This document shows positions 17,795 to 25,876 of a stretch of DNA of 64,000 bases, one piece after another. The first letter of the stretch is position 1. Each line of letters starts with the position of its first letter. Made by a program: the position numbers and the translations under genes. The notes under the pieces are model-generated. The model worked only from the letters and a program-made list of their open reading frames with translations, was not told the origin of the DNA and did not search any database. The stretch covers positions 1 to 64,000 of the forward strand of contig DGSL01000008.1 in assembly GCA_002393965.1 (NCBI GenBank), given 5' to 3'. The stretch is from Bacteroidales bacterium UBA4363. Lineage in GTDB: Bacteria; Bacteroidota; Bacteroidia; Bacteroidales; Paludibacteraceae.

Positions 17795-19951
17795 TTATTG
17801 CTCTTTATTCTCCTCCGCCGTTGGCTCTGCCGATGTCTGTACGTCAGCATTGTCGGATGTCTTTTCCGTTTCTGGCTGTCCGTCTGCTTCCTTCGGTTCT
17901 TTACTCTCTGTTACCGTAGCCTCAACTTGTTCAGTAGCAGAGAGGGCTTTCTGTTCCTCTTCCCGCTTACGGTCTCGCTCTTCCACCATTTTCTCCGCAG
18001 CGGCTTTCTCGTCCGCCAGCAGTTCATCCGCACGGGATTCCCATGGACGCTTTCCAAATATTTTCTCTACATCCTCGGTGTAGATAACTTCCTTATCCAT
18101 CAGTATCTGAGCCAACTGATGGTGTCCTTCCTCGTGTTCGTTCAGAATGCGCTTCGCCCGTTCGTACTGTTCGTTGATGATACGCTGCGCCTCCTTGTCA
18201 ATCAGTTCAGCCGTCTTCTCACTATAAGGCTTCGTGAATCCGTACTGCGCCTCCGTCGAGTCATAGAACGAAAGATTCGACAGACTTTCACTCATGCCGA
18301 AATAGGCTACCATCGAGTAGGCACGCTTGGTGACGCGCTCCAAGTCGTTGATGGCACCCGTAGAGGCAGTATGACCGTACAATTCCTCTGCGGCACGTCC
18401 GCCCAGCGTAGCACACATCTCATCCAGGATATGTTCACGGTTCGAGATGACACGCTCCTCCGGCAGATACCAGGCAGCGCCCAGTGCTTCTCCTCGCGGC
18501 ACGATGGTAACTTTCACCAGCGGATTCGCATACTGCAGGAACCAGGAAATTGTAGCATGACCCGCCTCGTGGAAAGCAATAGCCTTCTTCTCCGAGTTAG
18601 TCATTATCTTCGTACGTTTCTCCAGGCCACCCACGATGCGGTCCACCGCATCCATGAAATCCTGTCCGTCCACGGCATTCTTATTCTTGCGGGCAGCCCC
18701 AAGGGCAGCCTCGTTGCAGACGTTGGCGATGTCGGCACCGCTGAATCCCGGCGTCTGTTTCGCAAGGAAATCGACATCCAATTCATCGCTTGTCTTGATA
18801 GGGCGCAGGTGAACTTGGAATATCTCCTTCCGTTCCTGCAGGTCTGGCAGTTCGACATGGATCTGGCGGTCGAAGCGCCCGGCACGCAGGAGTGCCTTGT
18901 CCAGAATATCGGCACGGTTCGTGGCAGCCAGGATGATGACGCCGCTGTTCGTACCGAAACCGTCCATCTCCGTCAGGAGCTGGTTCAACGTATTCTCCCG
19001 TTCGTCATTGGCACCCATATTCGGATTCTTGCCACGGGCACGTCCCACGGCATCTATCTCGTCAATAAAGATGATACACGGTGCTTTTTCCTTCGCTTGA
19101 CGGAACAGGTCACGCACGCGGCTGGCACCCACACCGACGAACATCTCGACAAAGTCGCTACCCGACATGGAGAAGAAAGGCACACTAGCCTCTCCTGCCA
19201 CTGCCTTGGCGAGCAACGTCTTGCCTGTTCCCGGAGGGCCTACCAGCAGAGCACCCTTCGGTATCTTACCTCCCAGGTCAGTATATTTCTTCGGATTACG
19301 GAGAAACTCCACAATCTCCTCTACCTCCTGTTTGGCTCCTGCCAGTCCTGCCACGTCCTTGAACGTCACATTCACACGGTTGTCCTTATCGAACACCTGT
19401 GCCTTCGACTTTCCGACTGAGAAGATGCCTCCGCCTGCTGCTCCGCCACCCATGCGGCGCATCAAGAAGATCCACAGGAAGACGAGCAGTACCACCGGAC
19501 CGAAGGTCCAAAGCAGGTGACCGACCCAGTTATCGTCTCGGACGTACTCGACGGCTCCCTTGTAACCACGGTCTTTCAGCATCTTGCTGGTCGCTTCGCC
19601 GCCAGGGGTGATCACCTCCACCATGAGTTTCTTACCCTTCTCCTGCTGCGGCGGTACCAGCGACTTCGGCAGTTTGCCGATCGAGTCGGGAACCACCTCG
19701 GCAGAAGCCGTATTGTTATCGATATTGATCTTGATGTTCTGCAACCAGTTATGCGAAACCATCCCCTCAAAGACAGTATAGTTCACCTGCTTGCTGGTAT
19801 TCCCGTCACTCAGGAAGTTCACACCGATCAGTGCAGCGAATATCAAGATAAACAGCCAGTTGAAGTTAGGTTGGAAGAAACGTCCGCCCTTCTTGTTCTG
19901 CGGCTGTTGGCGGTCGTTTCTATTCAGAGTATCATTGTTCTTGTCTGCCAT
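17795..19951 (-). CDS. ftsH: ATP-dependent zinc metalloprotease FtsH
   Basis: A 718-residue inner-membrane AAA+ protease that degrades misfolded and regulatory membrane proteins. The start is ATG 19951; a longer frame opens at a TTG overlapping the rsfS stop region. Order of parts: membrane span 31-47, periplasmic domain, second span 149-165, Walker A GPPGTGKT (238-245), Walker B IIFIDEID (293-300), second region of homology [20 protein letters not shown], zinc site HEAGH (461-465). A C-terminal tail of about 70 residues is rich in Glu, Lys and Ala and is probably disordered. It follows rsfS by 14 bases. Confidence 0.97.
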   Translation of the reverse strand: MADKNNDTLNRNDRQQPQNKKGGRFFQPNFNWLFILIFAALIGVNFLSDGNTSKQVNYTVFEGMVSHNWLQNIKINIDNNTASAEVVPDSIGKLPKSLVPPQQEKGKKLMVEVITPGGEATSKMLKDRGYKGAVEYVRDDNWVGHLLWTFGPVVLLVFLWIFLMRRMGGGAAGGGIFSVGKSKAQVFDKDNRVNVTFKDVAGLAGAKQEVEEIVEFLRNPKKYTDLGGKIPKGALLVGPPGTGKTLLAKAVAGEASVPFFSMSGSDFVEMFVGVGASRVRDLFRQAKEKAPCIIFIDEIDAVGRARGKNPNMGANDERENTLNQLLTEMDGFGTNSGVIILAATNRADILDKALLRAGRFDRQIHVELPDLQERKEIFQVHLRPIKTSDELDVDFLAKQTPGFSGADIANVCNEAALGAARKNKNAVDGQDFMDAVDRIVGGLEKRTKIMTNSEKKAIAFHEAGHATISWFLQYANPLVKVTIVPRGEALGAAWYLPEERVISNREHILDEMCATLGGRAAEELYGHTASTGAINDLERVTKRAYSMVAYFGMSESLSNLSFYDSTEAQYGFTKPYSEKTAELIDKEAQRIINEQYERAKRILNEHEEGHHQLAQILMDKEVIYTEDVEKIFGKRPWESRADELLADEKAAAEKMVEERDRKREEEQKALSATEQVEATVTESKEPKEADGQPETEKTSDNADVQTSAEPTAEENKEQ

Positions 19952-19965
19952 GTCGTCTGTTTGTA

Positions 19966-20328
19966 TCAAAGGTCATCCACGTCTTTAATCTCTCGTATCT
20001 CAGCGTCTGCCCACAGGTGTTCGAGGTCGTAGAAAGCACGCGCTTCAGGAAGAAAAACGTGCACCAGCACATTGCCATAGTCGAAAGCCACCCATTCTGC
20101 ATTCTCGCGTCCCTGTACGCTCCATGGTTTCTCTCCCGTTTCCTTGCGTACGTACTCGGTCACATTGTCGGCAATGGCACTGACCTGCGTTGTCGAACTA
20201 CCTTCACAGATGACAAACGCATCGGCGATACGCTCGGTGAGACTTCTCAGATCCACCACCTTAACAGCATGTCCCTTGACGTCCTGTATTCCCTCTATAA
20301 TCTTATCTATCAATAAGTTTGTTTCCAT
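19966..20328 (-). CDS. rsfS: Ribosomal silencing factor RsfS
   Basis: A 120-residue RsfS/DUF143 protein that binds ribosomal protein L14 and blocks subunit joining when nutrients are low. Conserved positions are visible: DLRSLTERIADAFVICEG, STTQVSAIADNV, GRENAEWVAFDYGNVLVHVF and a final YDLEHLWADA. It is the first gene of the minus-strand operon, 50 bases below a TATATTTG promoter, and its stop lies just before the ftsH start. Confidence 0.95.
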   Translation of the reverse strand: METNLLIDKIIEGIQDVKGHAVKVVDLRSLTERIADAFVICEGSSTTQVSAIADNVTEYVRKETGEKPWSVQGRENAEWVAFDYGNVLVHVFLPEARAFYDLEHLWADAEIREIKDVDDL

Positions 20329-20377
20329 TCTTTACATTCATATTTGCATCCCAGAACAGATGCCGTGTAGCAAAGCG

Positions 20378-20385
20378 CAAATATA
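20378..20385 (-). promoter_or_regulatory. -7 promoter element of the rsfS-ftsH-cdsA-psd-pssA operon (TATATTTG)
   Basis: The minus strand reads TATATTTG, 50 bases before the rsfS ATG. It is the only consensus element seen ahead of the seven-gene train, whose internal gaps are all under about 60 bases. Confidence 0.6.
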
Positions 20386-20459
20386 CGACTTTTCCAGTTG
20401 CTCCACCCATCTGTAGGACGGAAAATGCACGACGTCATCCCTTTTTGCCTTTTTCTTCC

Positions 20460-20467
20460 TATTTTTG
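20460..20467 (+). promoter_or_regulatory. -7 promoter element of the U32 gene (TATTTTTG)
   Basis: TATTTTTG lies 58 bases before the ATG at 20526. It is divergent from the rsfS promoter 75 bases to the left. Confidence 0.55.
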
Positions 20468-20525
20468 CAAGGTCAGAGGGATTGCACACACCCGTCGTCT
20501 CTCTCACCATACATAACGGACATCC

Positions 20526-21827
20526 ATGCAGAAACCATCCAGAGACGAAATCGAAATCATGGCTCCCGTAGGTTCCTACGAGAGTCTCTCAGCCGCCATC
20601 AAGGCGGGTGCCGACTCGGTCTATTTCGGAATTGAGAATCTCAATATGCGGGCTCATTCCTCCAACAACTTCACCGAAGAGGACCTGCGTGAAATCGTAC
20701 GACGATGCCGGGAGGCTGGAGTCAAGACCTATCTGACCGTCAATACGGTCATCTACGACAAGGATCTCTCTCTCATGCACCACATCGTCGATGTAGCAAA
20801 GGAGACGGGCGTCTCTGCCATCATTGCATCCGACGTGGCGGTACTGACCTATGCATGCAGCATCGGAGTCGAAGTGCACCTCTCGACTCAACTCAACATC
20901 GCCAATGTCGAAGCCTTGCGCTTCTATGCCCGCTTCGCTGACGTTGTTGTATTGGCTCGCGAACTGAACATGGAGCAAGTGTCAGCCATCCACGAAGCCA
21001 TCGAACACGAAGGCATCGTCGGACCTCACGGCAAACCGGTGCGCATCGAGATGTTCTGTCACGGAGCCCTCTGCATGGCCATATCAGGCAAGTGCTACCT
21101 CTCTCTCCATCGTCAGGGGCGTTCGGCCAATCGGGGTGAGTGCATGCAGATTTGCCGTCGTACCTATGTCGTTTCCGACAAGGAGACGGGCGAGGAACTG
21201 GAGATTGACAACGAGTGCATTATGTCACCCAAAGACCTGAAGACCATCCACTTTCTCAACAAACTGTTGGATGCCGGAGTGCGCGTACTCAAGATTGAAG
21301 GTCGTGCGCGCGGCGCCGAATACGTTCAGACGGTCGTCGGCTGCTACAACGAAGCCATCGGGGCATGGCTGGGTGGGGAATATGACGACATTGACTCGGA
21401 CGATCAGGCAAAGGCAACCATCGAGGCGAAGATAGAAAACTGGAACAGGCGGCTCGCACGCGTCTTCAACCGCGGATTCTGGGATGGCTACTATCTGGGG
21501 CAACATTTGGGAGAATGGACCGCACACTACGGTTCTCTGGCCACCGTCAAGAAAGTATATGTCGGCAAATGCACGAATTTCTTCACCAAACTCGGTGTGG
21601 CAGAATTTTTGATTGAGACTCATGAACTCACGGAAGGCGATGAATACCTTGTCACCGGTACCACCACAGGAGCCTACGAAGATGTCGTACACGAGATGCG
21701 GAACGATGCCGGACAGCCAGTTGCCAAGGTCGGCAAGGGTGAACTCATCTCTATCCGTACAACGGAGCGGCTTCACCGTGGCGACAAGTTATTCCGGCTG
21801 GACCGTACCACCCAGAAGACCTACTGA
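20526..21827 (+). CDS. U32 family protein (tRNA/rRNA hydroxylation type)
   Basis: A 433-residue U32 protein. The family signature starts at Glu175: EMFCHGALCMAISGKCYLS, then RSANRGECMQICRRTY, with four closely spaced Cys. Known members of this class (TrhP, RlhA) need iron-sulfur and prephenate-linked chemistry to hydroxylate uridine or cytidine in tRNA or 23S rRNA; the older 'collagenase' label is unlikely to be right. The N-terminal TIM-barrel-like part (EIMAPVGSYESLSAAIKAGA) and the C-terminal GRARGAEYV region are intact. Which RNA it modifies cannot be read here. DUF4294 follows after 22 bases. Confidence 0.85.
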   Translation: MQKPSRDEIEIMAPVGSYESLSAAIKAGADSVYFGIENLNMRAHSSNNFTEEDLREIVRRCREAGVKTYLTVNTVIYDKDLSLMHHIVDVAKETGVSAIIASDVAVLTYACSIGVEVHLSTQLNIANVEALRFYARFADVVVLARELNMEQVSAIHEAIEHEGIVGPHGKPVRIEMFCHGALCMAISGKCYLSLHRQGRSANRGECMQICRRTYVVSDKETGEELEIDNECIMSPKDLKTIHFLNKLLDAGVRVLKIEGRARGAEYVQTVVGCYNEAIGAWLGGEYDDIDSDDQAKATIEAKIENWNRRLARVFNRGFWDGYYLGQHLGEWTAHYGSLATVKKVYVGKCTNFFTKLGVAEFLIETHELTEGDEYLVTGTTTGAYEDVVHEMRNDAGQPVAKVGKGELISIRTTERLHRGDKLFRLDRTTQKTY

Positions 21828-21849
21828 CAAAAAAAACACCCTTACACCC

Positions 21850-22446
21850 ATGCGACAACCCCTCTCACTTCGACTGCTCATCTTACTCCCCTTCCTGTTG
21901 CTCTCAGCATCAGTCCTGTCTCAGCATGCCAAAGTCTGCGAGGTGTTTGTCGAGGAGAACGGTGATACCCTCTACATCATGCCCCCTCTCCCGACCGCCT
22001 ACTGCTATGCTCCTCTGAAGTTCAAGAACCGCCGGGCAGAGAAGTTCTATTGGAAGACCGTGCGCGATGTCAAGAAGTGCCTGCCGTATGCCCGTATTGT
22101 CAGCAGGACCCTCAATGAGGCGAATGCCGAACTGGCGAAAATGTCCACCGAGAAGGAGAAGCGCGCCTACCTCAAGGACTTGGAGAAAAAAGTAAAGGCG
22201 GAATACGAACCGGTTGTATGGAAGATGACACGCAGCCAGGGACGTATGCTCATCAAACTCATCGACCGCGAGACCCACATCACCAGTTACGAACTGATCC
22301 GTATGTACCGTGGCAAATTCACCGCCTTCTTCTACCAAGGCATTGCTCGTCTCTTCGGCGAGAACCTCAAGGACCAGTACGACGGGAATGACCGCGACAA
22401 GATCATTGAGCGCGTCATCACCCTCGTCGAAGCAGGTCAGTTGTAG
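21850..22446 (+). CDS. DUF4294 domain-containing exported protein
   Basis: A 198-residue protein starting at ATG 21850 (MRQPLSLRLL). A longer in-frame opening exists but would lie inside the U32 gene. It has a signal peptide (hydrophobic residues about 9-24, then SQHA), so it is periplasmic or envelope-associated. The body matches the Bacteroidetes DUF4294 family: FYWKTVRDVKKCLPYARI, YLKDLEKKVKAEYEPVVWKM, RSQGRMLIKLIDRET, then a conserved YDGNDRDKIIERVI end. The function of the family is not established. It is probably co-transcribed with the U32 gene and is the last ordinary gene before the accessory islet. Confidence 0.88.
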   Translation: MRQPLSLRLLILLPFLLLSASVLSQHAKVCEVFVEENGDTLYIMPPLPTAYCYAPLKFKNRRAEKFYWKTVRDVKKCLPYARIVSRTLNEANAELAKMSTEKEKRAYLKDLEKKVKAEYEPVVWKMTRSQGRMLIKLIDRETHITSYELIRMYRGKFTAFFYQGIARLFGENLKDQYDGNDRDKIIERVITLVEAGQL

Positions 22447-22633
22447 GCAACAGCCCTTTCTGCAACAATCCGTTGCACGTCATTCCCAAATGAGACACGA
22501 TATTTTGGCACGAAGACAGCATGATTTACTGCTGCATTCGTGTAAGTACAGACAAACAGCAAAGGGAAAATACAAGAGTGCAGAAAAAACCATTGCAGGT
22601 TCAACAAGTTTTGAGGTTGTCGCAAAAGAAAAA
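22447..22633. other. Intergenic segment left of the islet
   Basis: This is the non-coding stretch between the DUF4294 stop and the first 80-bp repeat. It contains the Y1-transposase-like fragment described separately. The imperfect hairpin 22509-22542 (CACGAA/TTCGTG outer arms, CAGCA/TGCTG inner arms) overlaps that fragment. No promoter was recognised. The remainder of the gap up to 22953 holds repeats A and B and a hairpin, each listed on its own. Confidence 0.5.
22470..22529 (-). pseudogene. Fragment resembling an IS200-type Y1 transposase
   Basis: On the minus strand a short frame reads VNHAVFVPKYRVSFGNDVQR, preceded upstream by CTYTN. The VF..KYR core with a preceding Tyr-Thr segment resembles the start of IS200/IS605 TnpA proteins, which typically open with TYTQ..., then VFAVKYR. 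Only about 30 residues are recognisable. The catalytic HUH motif and Tyr are absent, so at most this is a remnant. The match is short and could be chance; the location next to hairpin repeats and an AT-rich islet makes it worth noting. Confidence 0.3.
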
Positions 22634-22713
22634 GTTCATTTTCAATAGTCCTTTTCTCGCCTCAGCATAACCCAAATAATTTTGGCTTCTGCTTTCGTCT
22701 TAACGAAAAGGTT
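22634..22713 (+). repeat. Hairpin repeat unit A (left inverted repeat)
   Basis: This 80-bp unit starts GTTCATTTTCAATAG and ends CTTAACGAAAAGGTT. Its edges pair (CCTTTTC with GAAAAGG), and an inner imperfect stem (AGCATAACCCAAA against TTTGGCTTCTGCT) makes it a long hairpin. The inverted copy at 25877-25956 differs only at position 22698 (T here). Unit B follows directly, sharing GTT. Confidence 0.9.
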
Positions 22714-22792
22714 CATTTTTCAATAGACCTTTTCTCGCCATGGCAAAGTTCAAACAAGTTTGACTTTGCTTATCTGGCTTAACGAAAAGGTT
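22711..22792 (+). repeat. Hairpin repeat unit B (diverged centre)
   Basis: An 82-bp unit directly after unit A with the same edges: GTTCATTTTTCAATAG, CCTTTTCTCGCC, and the closing GGCTTAACGAAAAGGTT. The middle is replaced by a different stem, GCAAAGTTCAAAC against GTTTGACTTTGC. Shared edges with an exchanged but still self-complementary centre mark a family of hairpin repeats. Confidence 0.8.
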
Positions 22793-22847
22793 CGTTTTTT
22801 TCTATATATACTTTTTGCTTTAAGTAGTTTCGTTTTGGGAATTATAG

Positions 22848-22878
22848 AACAAGCCTTCCCATTGAGAGAAGGCTTGTT
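22848..22878. terminator. Hairpin downstream of the restriction-modification gene
   Basis: A perfect 11-bp stem AACAAGCCTTC (22848-22858) and GAAGGCTTGTT (22868-22878) with a 9-nt loop. It lies about 75 bases beyond the minus-strand stop at 22954. A T-run is weak on the minus strand, so it may be a 3' end stabiliser rather than a classic terminator. Confidence 0.5.
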
Positions 22879-22953
22879 TGTGTTTGTATGTGGGCAAATG
22901 TTATCGGTTTCCTTTTGCTCTATTGTGTGTTTTGCAGAGCATTTGGCAGTTTT

Positions 22954-25443
22954 CTATTTCAAGAAACCATATTCATACACTTTCGGCTCAATTTTCTTTG
23001 CAAGGATTTTGAGCGCAGAACGCAGTGACCCGATTAGCTCGTTGTAATGTTCATCGGTGCTTGAGTTGTTCATTTTGCCTTTGTCGTTACGACCTTGGAA
23101 ATACTCTTTTATGTCATATAATGAAGCATTTACGTTTACGTTTGGTTGTGCGTGATAGTAGTTCCACAATTCACGACCGGCATCGAAAACGGCCGTTGCC
23201 TCGGCAGAAAATTGCATTGGCTCAGTAGGAACGAACGACTCCGTTTTTGGGGCAAAAAGTTCAGTTTGATCTTCAGTCTTGCCCGAATTTGCCAACTTGC
23301 CACTCATAAAATCAATCATGAAATGCGATTCAAATTTCTCCTGTGCATTCACTTCACTTTCGGTAAATGGAATCCAATGGTTTATGCCATATTTTGATTG
23401 AATATTGTTGTTGAATAAAGTCCAGCAAAGACAATCTGCTTGAAATTCCTTGTCCGTTTTCCAACCATCGTTTGGATACAAAAATTGGTCGCGGTCGTTT
23501 AGCCAAGTGGCTAAAACAGATTTTCTTAATGCAAAATAAATACCTGTCATAAGCAAGTTTTTGCCTGTAATTAAAAATTGACCTGCTGACTTATTGTAGA
23601 CCATTTGCTCTTGTACTATTTGAACAATGTTTTGATTTTGAAAATCATTTCCTTTAAAAGGAAATTTGCCTACAATTAGATCCTTGTTTTTGTCTCCTCT
23701 ATATGGTTTAATCCATTCATTCATATAATGAGAATAATCATAGGCAGAAAACACTTTGGTGCCAATATCATTCCCTTCGCGATCAAATACATCTGATTTT
23801 ATTTCATAAAACTTTTCTTTATTTGACGTATTCCAAATCATAAAACCAATTGGAAATGAACCGGCAACATTGTCAAATGTCATAGCAGGAACGACAAACA
23901 TTTTTTCGAGTTTTGCTAAAAAGAAATTTCGAAAATCAACGAAATGCGGTCCTTGCAGAATTTTCAAAGTTGAAAATTCTGCAAGGACACATCCAGAGAT
24001 TTCGTTATAGATACGAGCGAAAAATTGAGCAAACAATTCTGCATTTCCTTGTCCTAAAAGACTTGCATATTTTTTATTTGTAGCAGATTGTTCTACTGCA
24101 TTTTTGGCTTTACCTTTGTTTAAAGTTCTAACGTCACTCGCCTCTGCATACGGTGGATTGATGTAAACGACTAATTTCTTGCGTTTTTCGGGGTCGTTGA
24201 TTATCTTTTGAAGTTCCTCTGGCAGTTTTGTAAACTCATCGTTTAGGAAATCGAACTGAAAAATGTGGCTTTTCAAGAGGTTTGCGCCATTGTCAACACG
24301 TTCGCACATTACATCTACATCTTGTTGGTCGAGTGTTGATGCCCAGATGTTATATTTATTGGTAAGTCCGTTTAGCAAGTTGCCAGTGCCGGCACAACAA
24401 TCCCACACATAATATTCCTCTTGCCAATCGGCGCCAAGCACATCGGCAATATATTGTTGCGATTTTTCAACCCAAATTTGTGGTGTGAAAAAGGCTCCTT
24501 TGCGTTCGCGAACATCTTGTGGTACAAGCAAATCGAGACGTTCGGTAATGTGTTTCCAAATGGTTTCTTGCGGTGGTCGTTTATATCGTTTCCAAAATCC
24601 GGCATAATGTTCAAGTCCGCCCTTTTTGAAACCAAAACGATATTCTACATCAAGTCCCAGAGTATCTTTTCGGCTAAGGCTATATGGTTTGCTTGCGTTT
24701 GCTTCAAAGGTTATGTAGAAATTATTGTTTATTGACTTGTCATCTGTGAGATCCGTTGTGCCGTTATCGTCAATATTGAGTTCTGCCAAGAAAAAATCGC
24801 GGTCGTAAAGGCTGTAATTCTTTTTGAGCAATGCCCAATCGGCTTCAATATACGGCATCACCATCTGCCGCCATTTCTGATAAATGAAGATGAAGTTATT
24901 GCGGTCAATCTGTGTTGAAAGTACATTTGAATTATTCAGTACAAAATTGTTCTTTATGAATTCAATAATTTCTTTTGGGTCATGGTCAAAGTAGAATGTA
25001 TAAATTTTGTTGGCATCAATAGTTTTGGCAACAGTTTCGACCGTTTTGTCATTGACTGCCGACGGTGTTTGTGTCCAATCAAAATCATTTACATTGAAAA
25101 CAGGCAAGATATGAGTATATTCAACAAATGCGATTTTTTCGCAGTCGAAACAGCCCACAAAACGTGGAGGAATTTGATTTGATGCGTCTTGCTTAATTGT
25201 AATAAGCAATTGAGCCAACATACGAATAATGTCAGTAGGCTGCTGCTTGGCTTCAGCCCAGAGCAGATAATCATCGCCAAAAAGCGATGCTCCCTTTTTA
25301 TTTGGCATCTTTACAGCAAAATCAATGCGTCCAATTATATCGGTGCAATCAAATTTTGCAAACCAATCGGCTGCGACTTTAAGTTTTAGTGATTCTTCAC
25401 GTAAAGTGGAATCGTATGCCATAGAGATTGATAGTTTGTGCAT
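22954..25443 (-). CDS. Single-polypeptide restriction-modification enzyme (type IIG-like)
   Basis: An 829-residue protein from ATG 25443; an internal ATG at 25422 (MAYDST) is an alternative start. The N-terminus has a PD-(D/E)xK-like nuclease pattern: Asp41 in GRIDFAV, and Glu64-x-Lys66 in LLWAEAKQ. The middle is an N6-adenine methyltransferase: KGAFFTP (315-321), motif I WDCCAGTGNLL (347-357) for S-adenosylmethionine, and catalytic NPPY (429-432). The last 350 or so residues should include target recognition. Cutting and methylating activities in one chain are the mark of type IIG enzymes; the recognition site is unknown. It is a little shorter than many of these. Codon choice is AT-rich, unlike its neighbours. 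No partner S, R or BREX genes are near. Its leader is unusually structured. Confidence 0.85.
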   Translation of the reverse strand: MHKLSISMAYDSTLREESLKLKVAADWFAKFDCTDIIGRIDFAVKMPNKKGASLFGDDYLLWAEAKQQPTDIIRMLAQLLITIKQDASNQIPPRFVGCFDCEKIAFVEYTHILPVFNVNDFDWTQTPSAVNDKTVETVAKTIDANKIYTFYFDHDPKEIIEFIKNNFVLNNSNVLSTQIDRNNFIFIYQKWRQMVMPYIEADWALLKKNYSLYDRDFFLAELNIDDNGTTDLTDDKSINNNFYITFEANASKPYSLSRKDTLGLDVEYRFGFKKGGLEHYAGFWKRYKRPPQETIWKHITERLDLLVPQDVRERKGAFFTPQIWVEKSQQYIADVLGADWQEEYYVWDCCAGTGNLLNGLTNKYNIWASTLDQQDVDVMCERVDNGANLLKSHIFQFDFLNDEFTKLPEELQKIINDPEKRKKLVVYINPPYAEASDVRTLNKGKAKNAVEQSATNKKYASLLGQGNAELFAQFFARIYNEISGCVLAEFSTLKILQGPHFVDFRNFFLAKLEKMFVVPAMTFDNVAGSFPIGFMIWNTSNKEKFYEIKSDVFDREGNDIGTKVFSAYDYSHYMNEWIKPYRGDKNKDLIVGKFPFKGNDFQNQNIVQIVQEQMVYNKSAGQFLITGKNLLMTGIYFALRKSVLATWLNDRDQFLYPNDGWKTDKEFQADCLCWTLFNNNIQSKYGINHWIPFTESEVNAQEKFESHFMIDFMSGKLANSGKTEDQTELFAPKTESFVPTEPMQFSAEATAVFDAGRELWNYYHAQPNVNVNASLYDIKEYFQGRNDKGKMNNSSTDEHYNELIGSLRSALKILAKKIEPKVYEYGFLK

Positions 25444-25458
25444 CGAACTATCAATCTC
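25424..25458. promoter_or_regulatory. Perfect 13-bp hairpin over the restriction-modification start codon
   Basis: GAGATTGATAGTT (25424-25436) pairs perfectly with AACTATCAATCTC (25446-25458) around a 9-nt loop. On the minus strand the first ATG (25443-25441) sits in that loop, and the second possible ATG (25422-25420) lies just below the stem. In RNA it could hide or present the initiation site; in DNA it could be an operator palindrome. Confidence 0.6.
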
Positions 25459-25470
25459 AATATCAGAAGG

Positions 25471-25497
25471 CTAAAAAAGAAAGGTGCGAGCCTTTCT
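25471..25497 (-). terminator. Intrinsic terminator in the leader of the restriction-modification gene
   Basis: Read on the minus strand: GAAAGG, loop CTCGCA, CCTTTC, then six T. It stands between the structured leader and the start codon, so it would stop transcripts before the gene unless bypassed. The loop is complementary to TGCGAG within leader positions 25516-25521. Confidence 0.65.
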
Positions 25498-25498
25498 A

Positions 25499-25671
25499 TC
25501 TTGTCCACGAGGAGCCTCGCATGAACCCCGTTTACCTACATAGATTAGCCCACACCTTAACGGTATGAGCATCAACTAAATTGTAGGTAAACGAGAGTGT
25601 ACCACTCCCGTGGATTAGCTTTTTTCTGACAAGTGAATCATCAGTTTGCGAGGCTTTTGATTCGGACAAGA
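25499..25671 (-). ncRNA. Candidate structured leader RNA (unidentified)
   Basis: Several long-range helices are possible within this stretch: P1 TCTTGTCC 25499-25506 with GGACAAGA 25664-25671; P2 GCCTCGCA 25514-25521 with TGCGAGGC 25647-25654; P3 CGTTTACCTACA 25529-25540 with TGTAGGTAAACG 25582-25593; P4 GAGTG 25595-25599 with CACTC 25603-25607. GATTAGC occurs twice (25543-25549 and 25613-25619). Strand is assigned from the upstream TATATTTG and the downstream terminator, both on the minus strand. The 25514-25521 arm can pair either in P2 or with the terminator loop. I recognise no known RNA family. Confidence 0.5.
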
Positions 25672-25734
25672 ATAATAGCTAATGCTTTATAATTCTAATA
25701 TGTCTATCGTCCATAAAAAAACGGAACGATGACA

Positions 25735-25742
25735 CAAATATA
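25735..25742 (-). promoter_or_regulatory. -7 promoter element ahead of the structured leader (TATATTTG)
   Basis: The minus strand reads TATATTTG. Transcription from here would run through the leader RNA and terminator into the restriction-modification gene, giving a leader of nearly 300 nt. A bulged hairpin (25706-25730, ATCGTCC with GGAACGAT) lies at the expected 5' end. Confidence 0.5.
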
Positions 25743-25876
25743 TGAAATGTTTATGTGAAATACTCGTTACCTTGTGTCGCACAACGAACGATACTCCTAA
25801 AAAAATATTGCGTCTATACGTCTGATGAAACGAGACTCGGTAGCGAGTTCGGCGAGAACGGAGGCAGTCAGAAACT
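25743..25876. other. Non-coding segment right of the leader promoter
   Basis: No gene is seen. Several small hairpins occur: TTGTG-TCG-CACAA, ACTCG-GTAG-CGAGT and GTTC-GGCGA-GAAC. They could be remnants of repeat arrays. The segment runs directly into inverted repeat C. Confidence 0.4.

Noticed and set aside
17645..19420. A 591-codon open frame on the plus strand opposite ftsH and cdsA.
   Set aside because: It lies wholly antisense to well-conserved genes, has low-complexity His/Leu/Arg-rich composition, and no family motif. It is a shadow frame.
22711..22792. Repeat edges GCTTAAC/GTTAAGC as possible integron attC ends.
   Set aside because: RYYYAAC appears at only one edge, the matching GTTRRRY at the other edge is missing, and there is no integrase or cassette array.
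22760..23047. A 95-codon plus-strand frame with hydrophobic residues running into the 3' end of the restriction-modification gene.
   Set aside because: It opens at a TTG inside a repeat unit, overlaps the conserved C-terminus of the opposite gene and has no recognisable family.
25830..25876. CTGATGA followed by a small hairpin, suggestive of a hammerhead ribozyme core.
   Set aside because: The second conserved core (GAAA after the stem) is not present in the right place; the sequence reads GAGAAC. Stem III is also missing.
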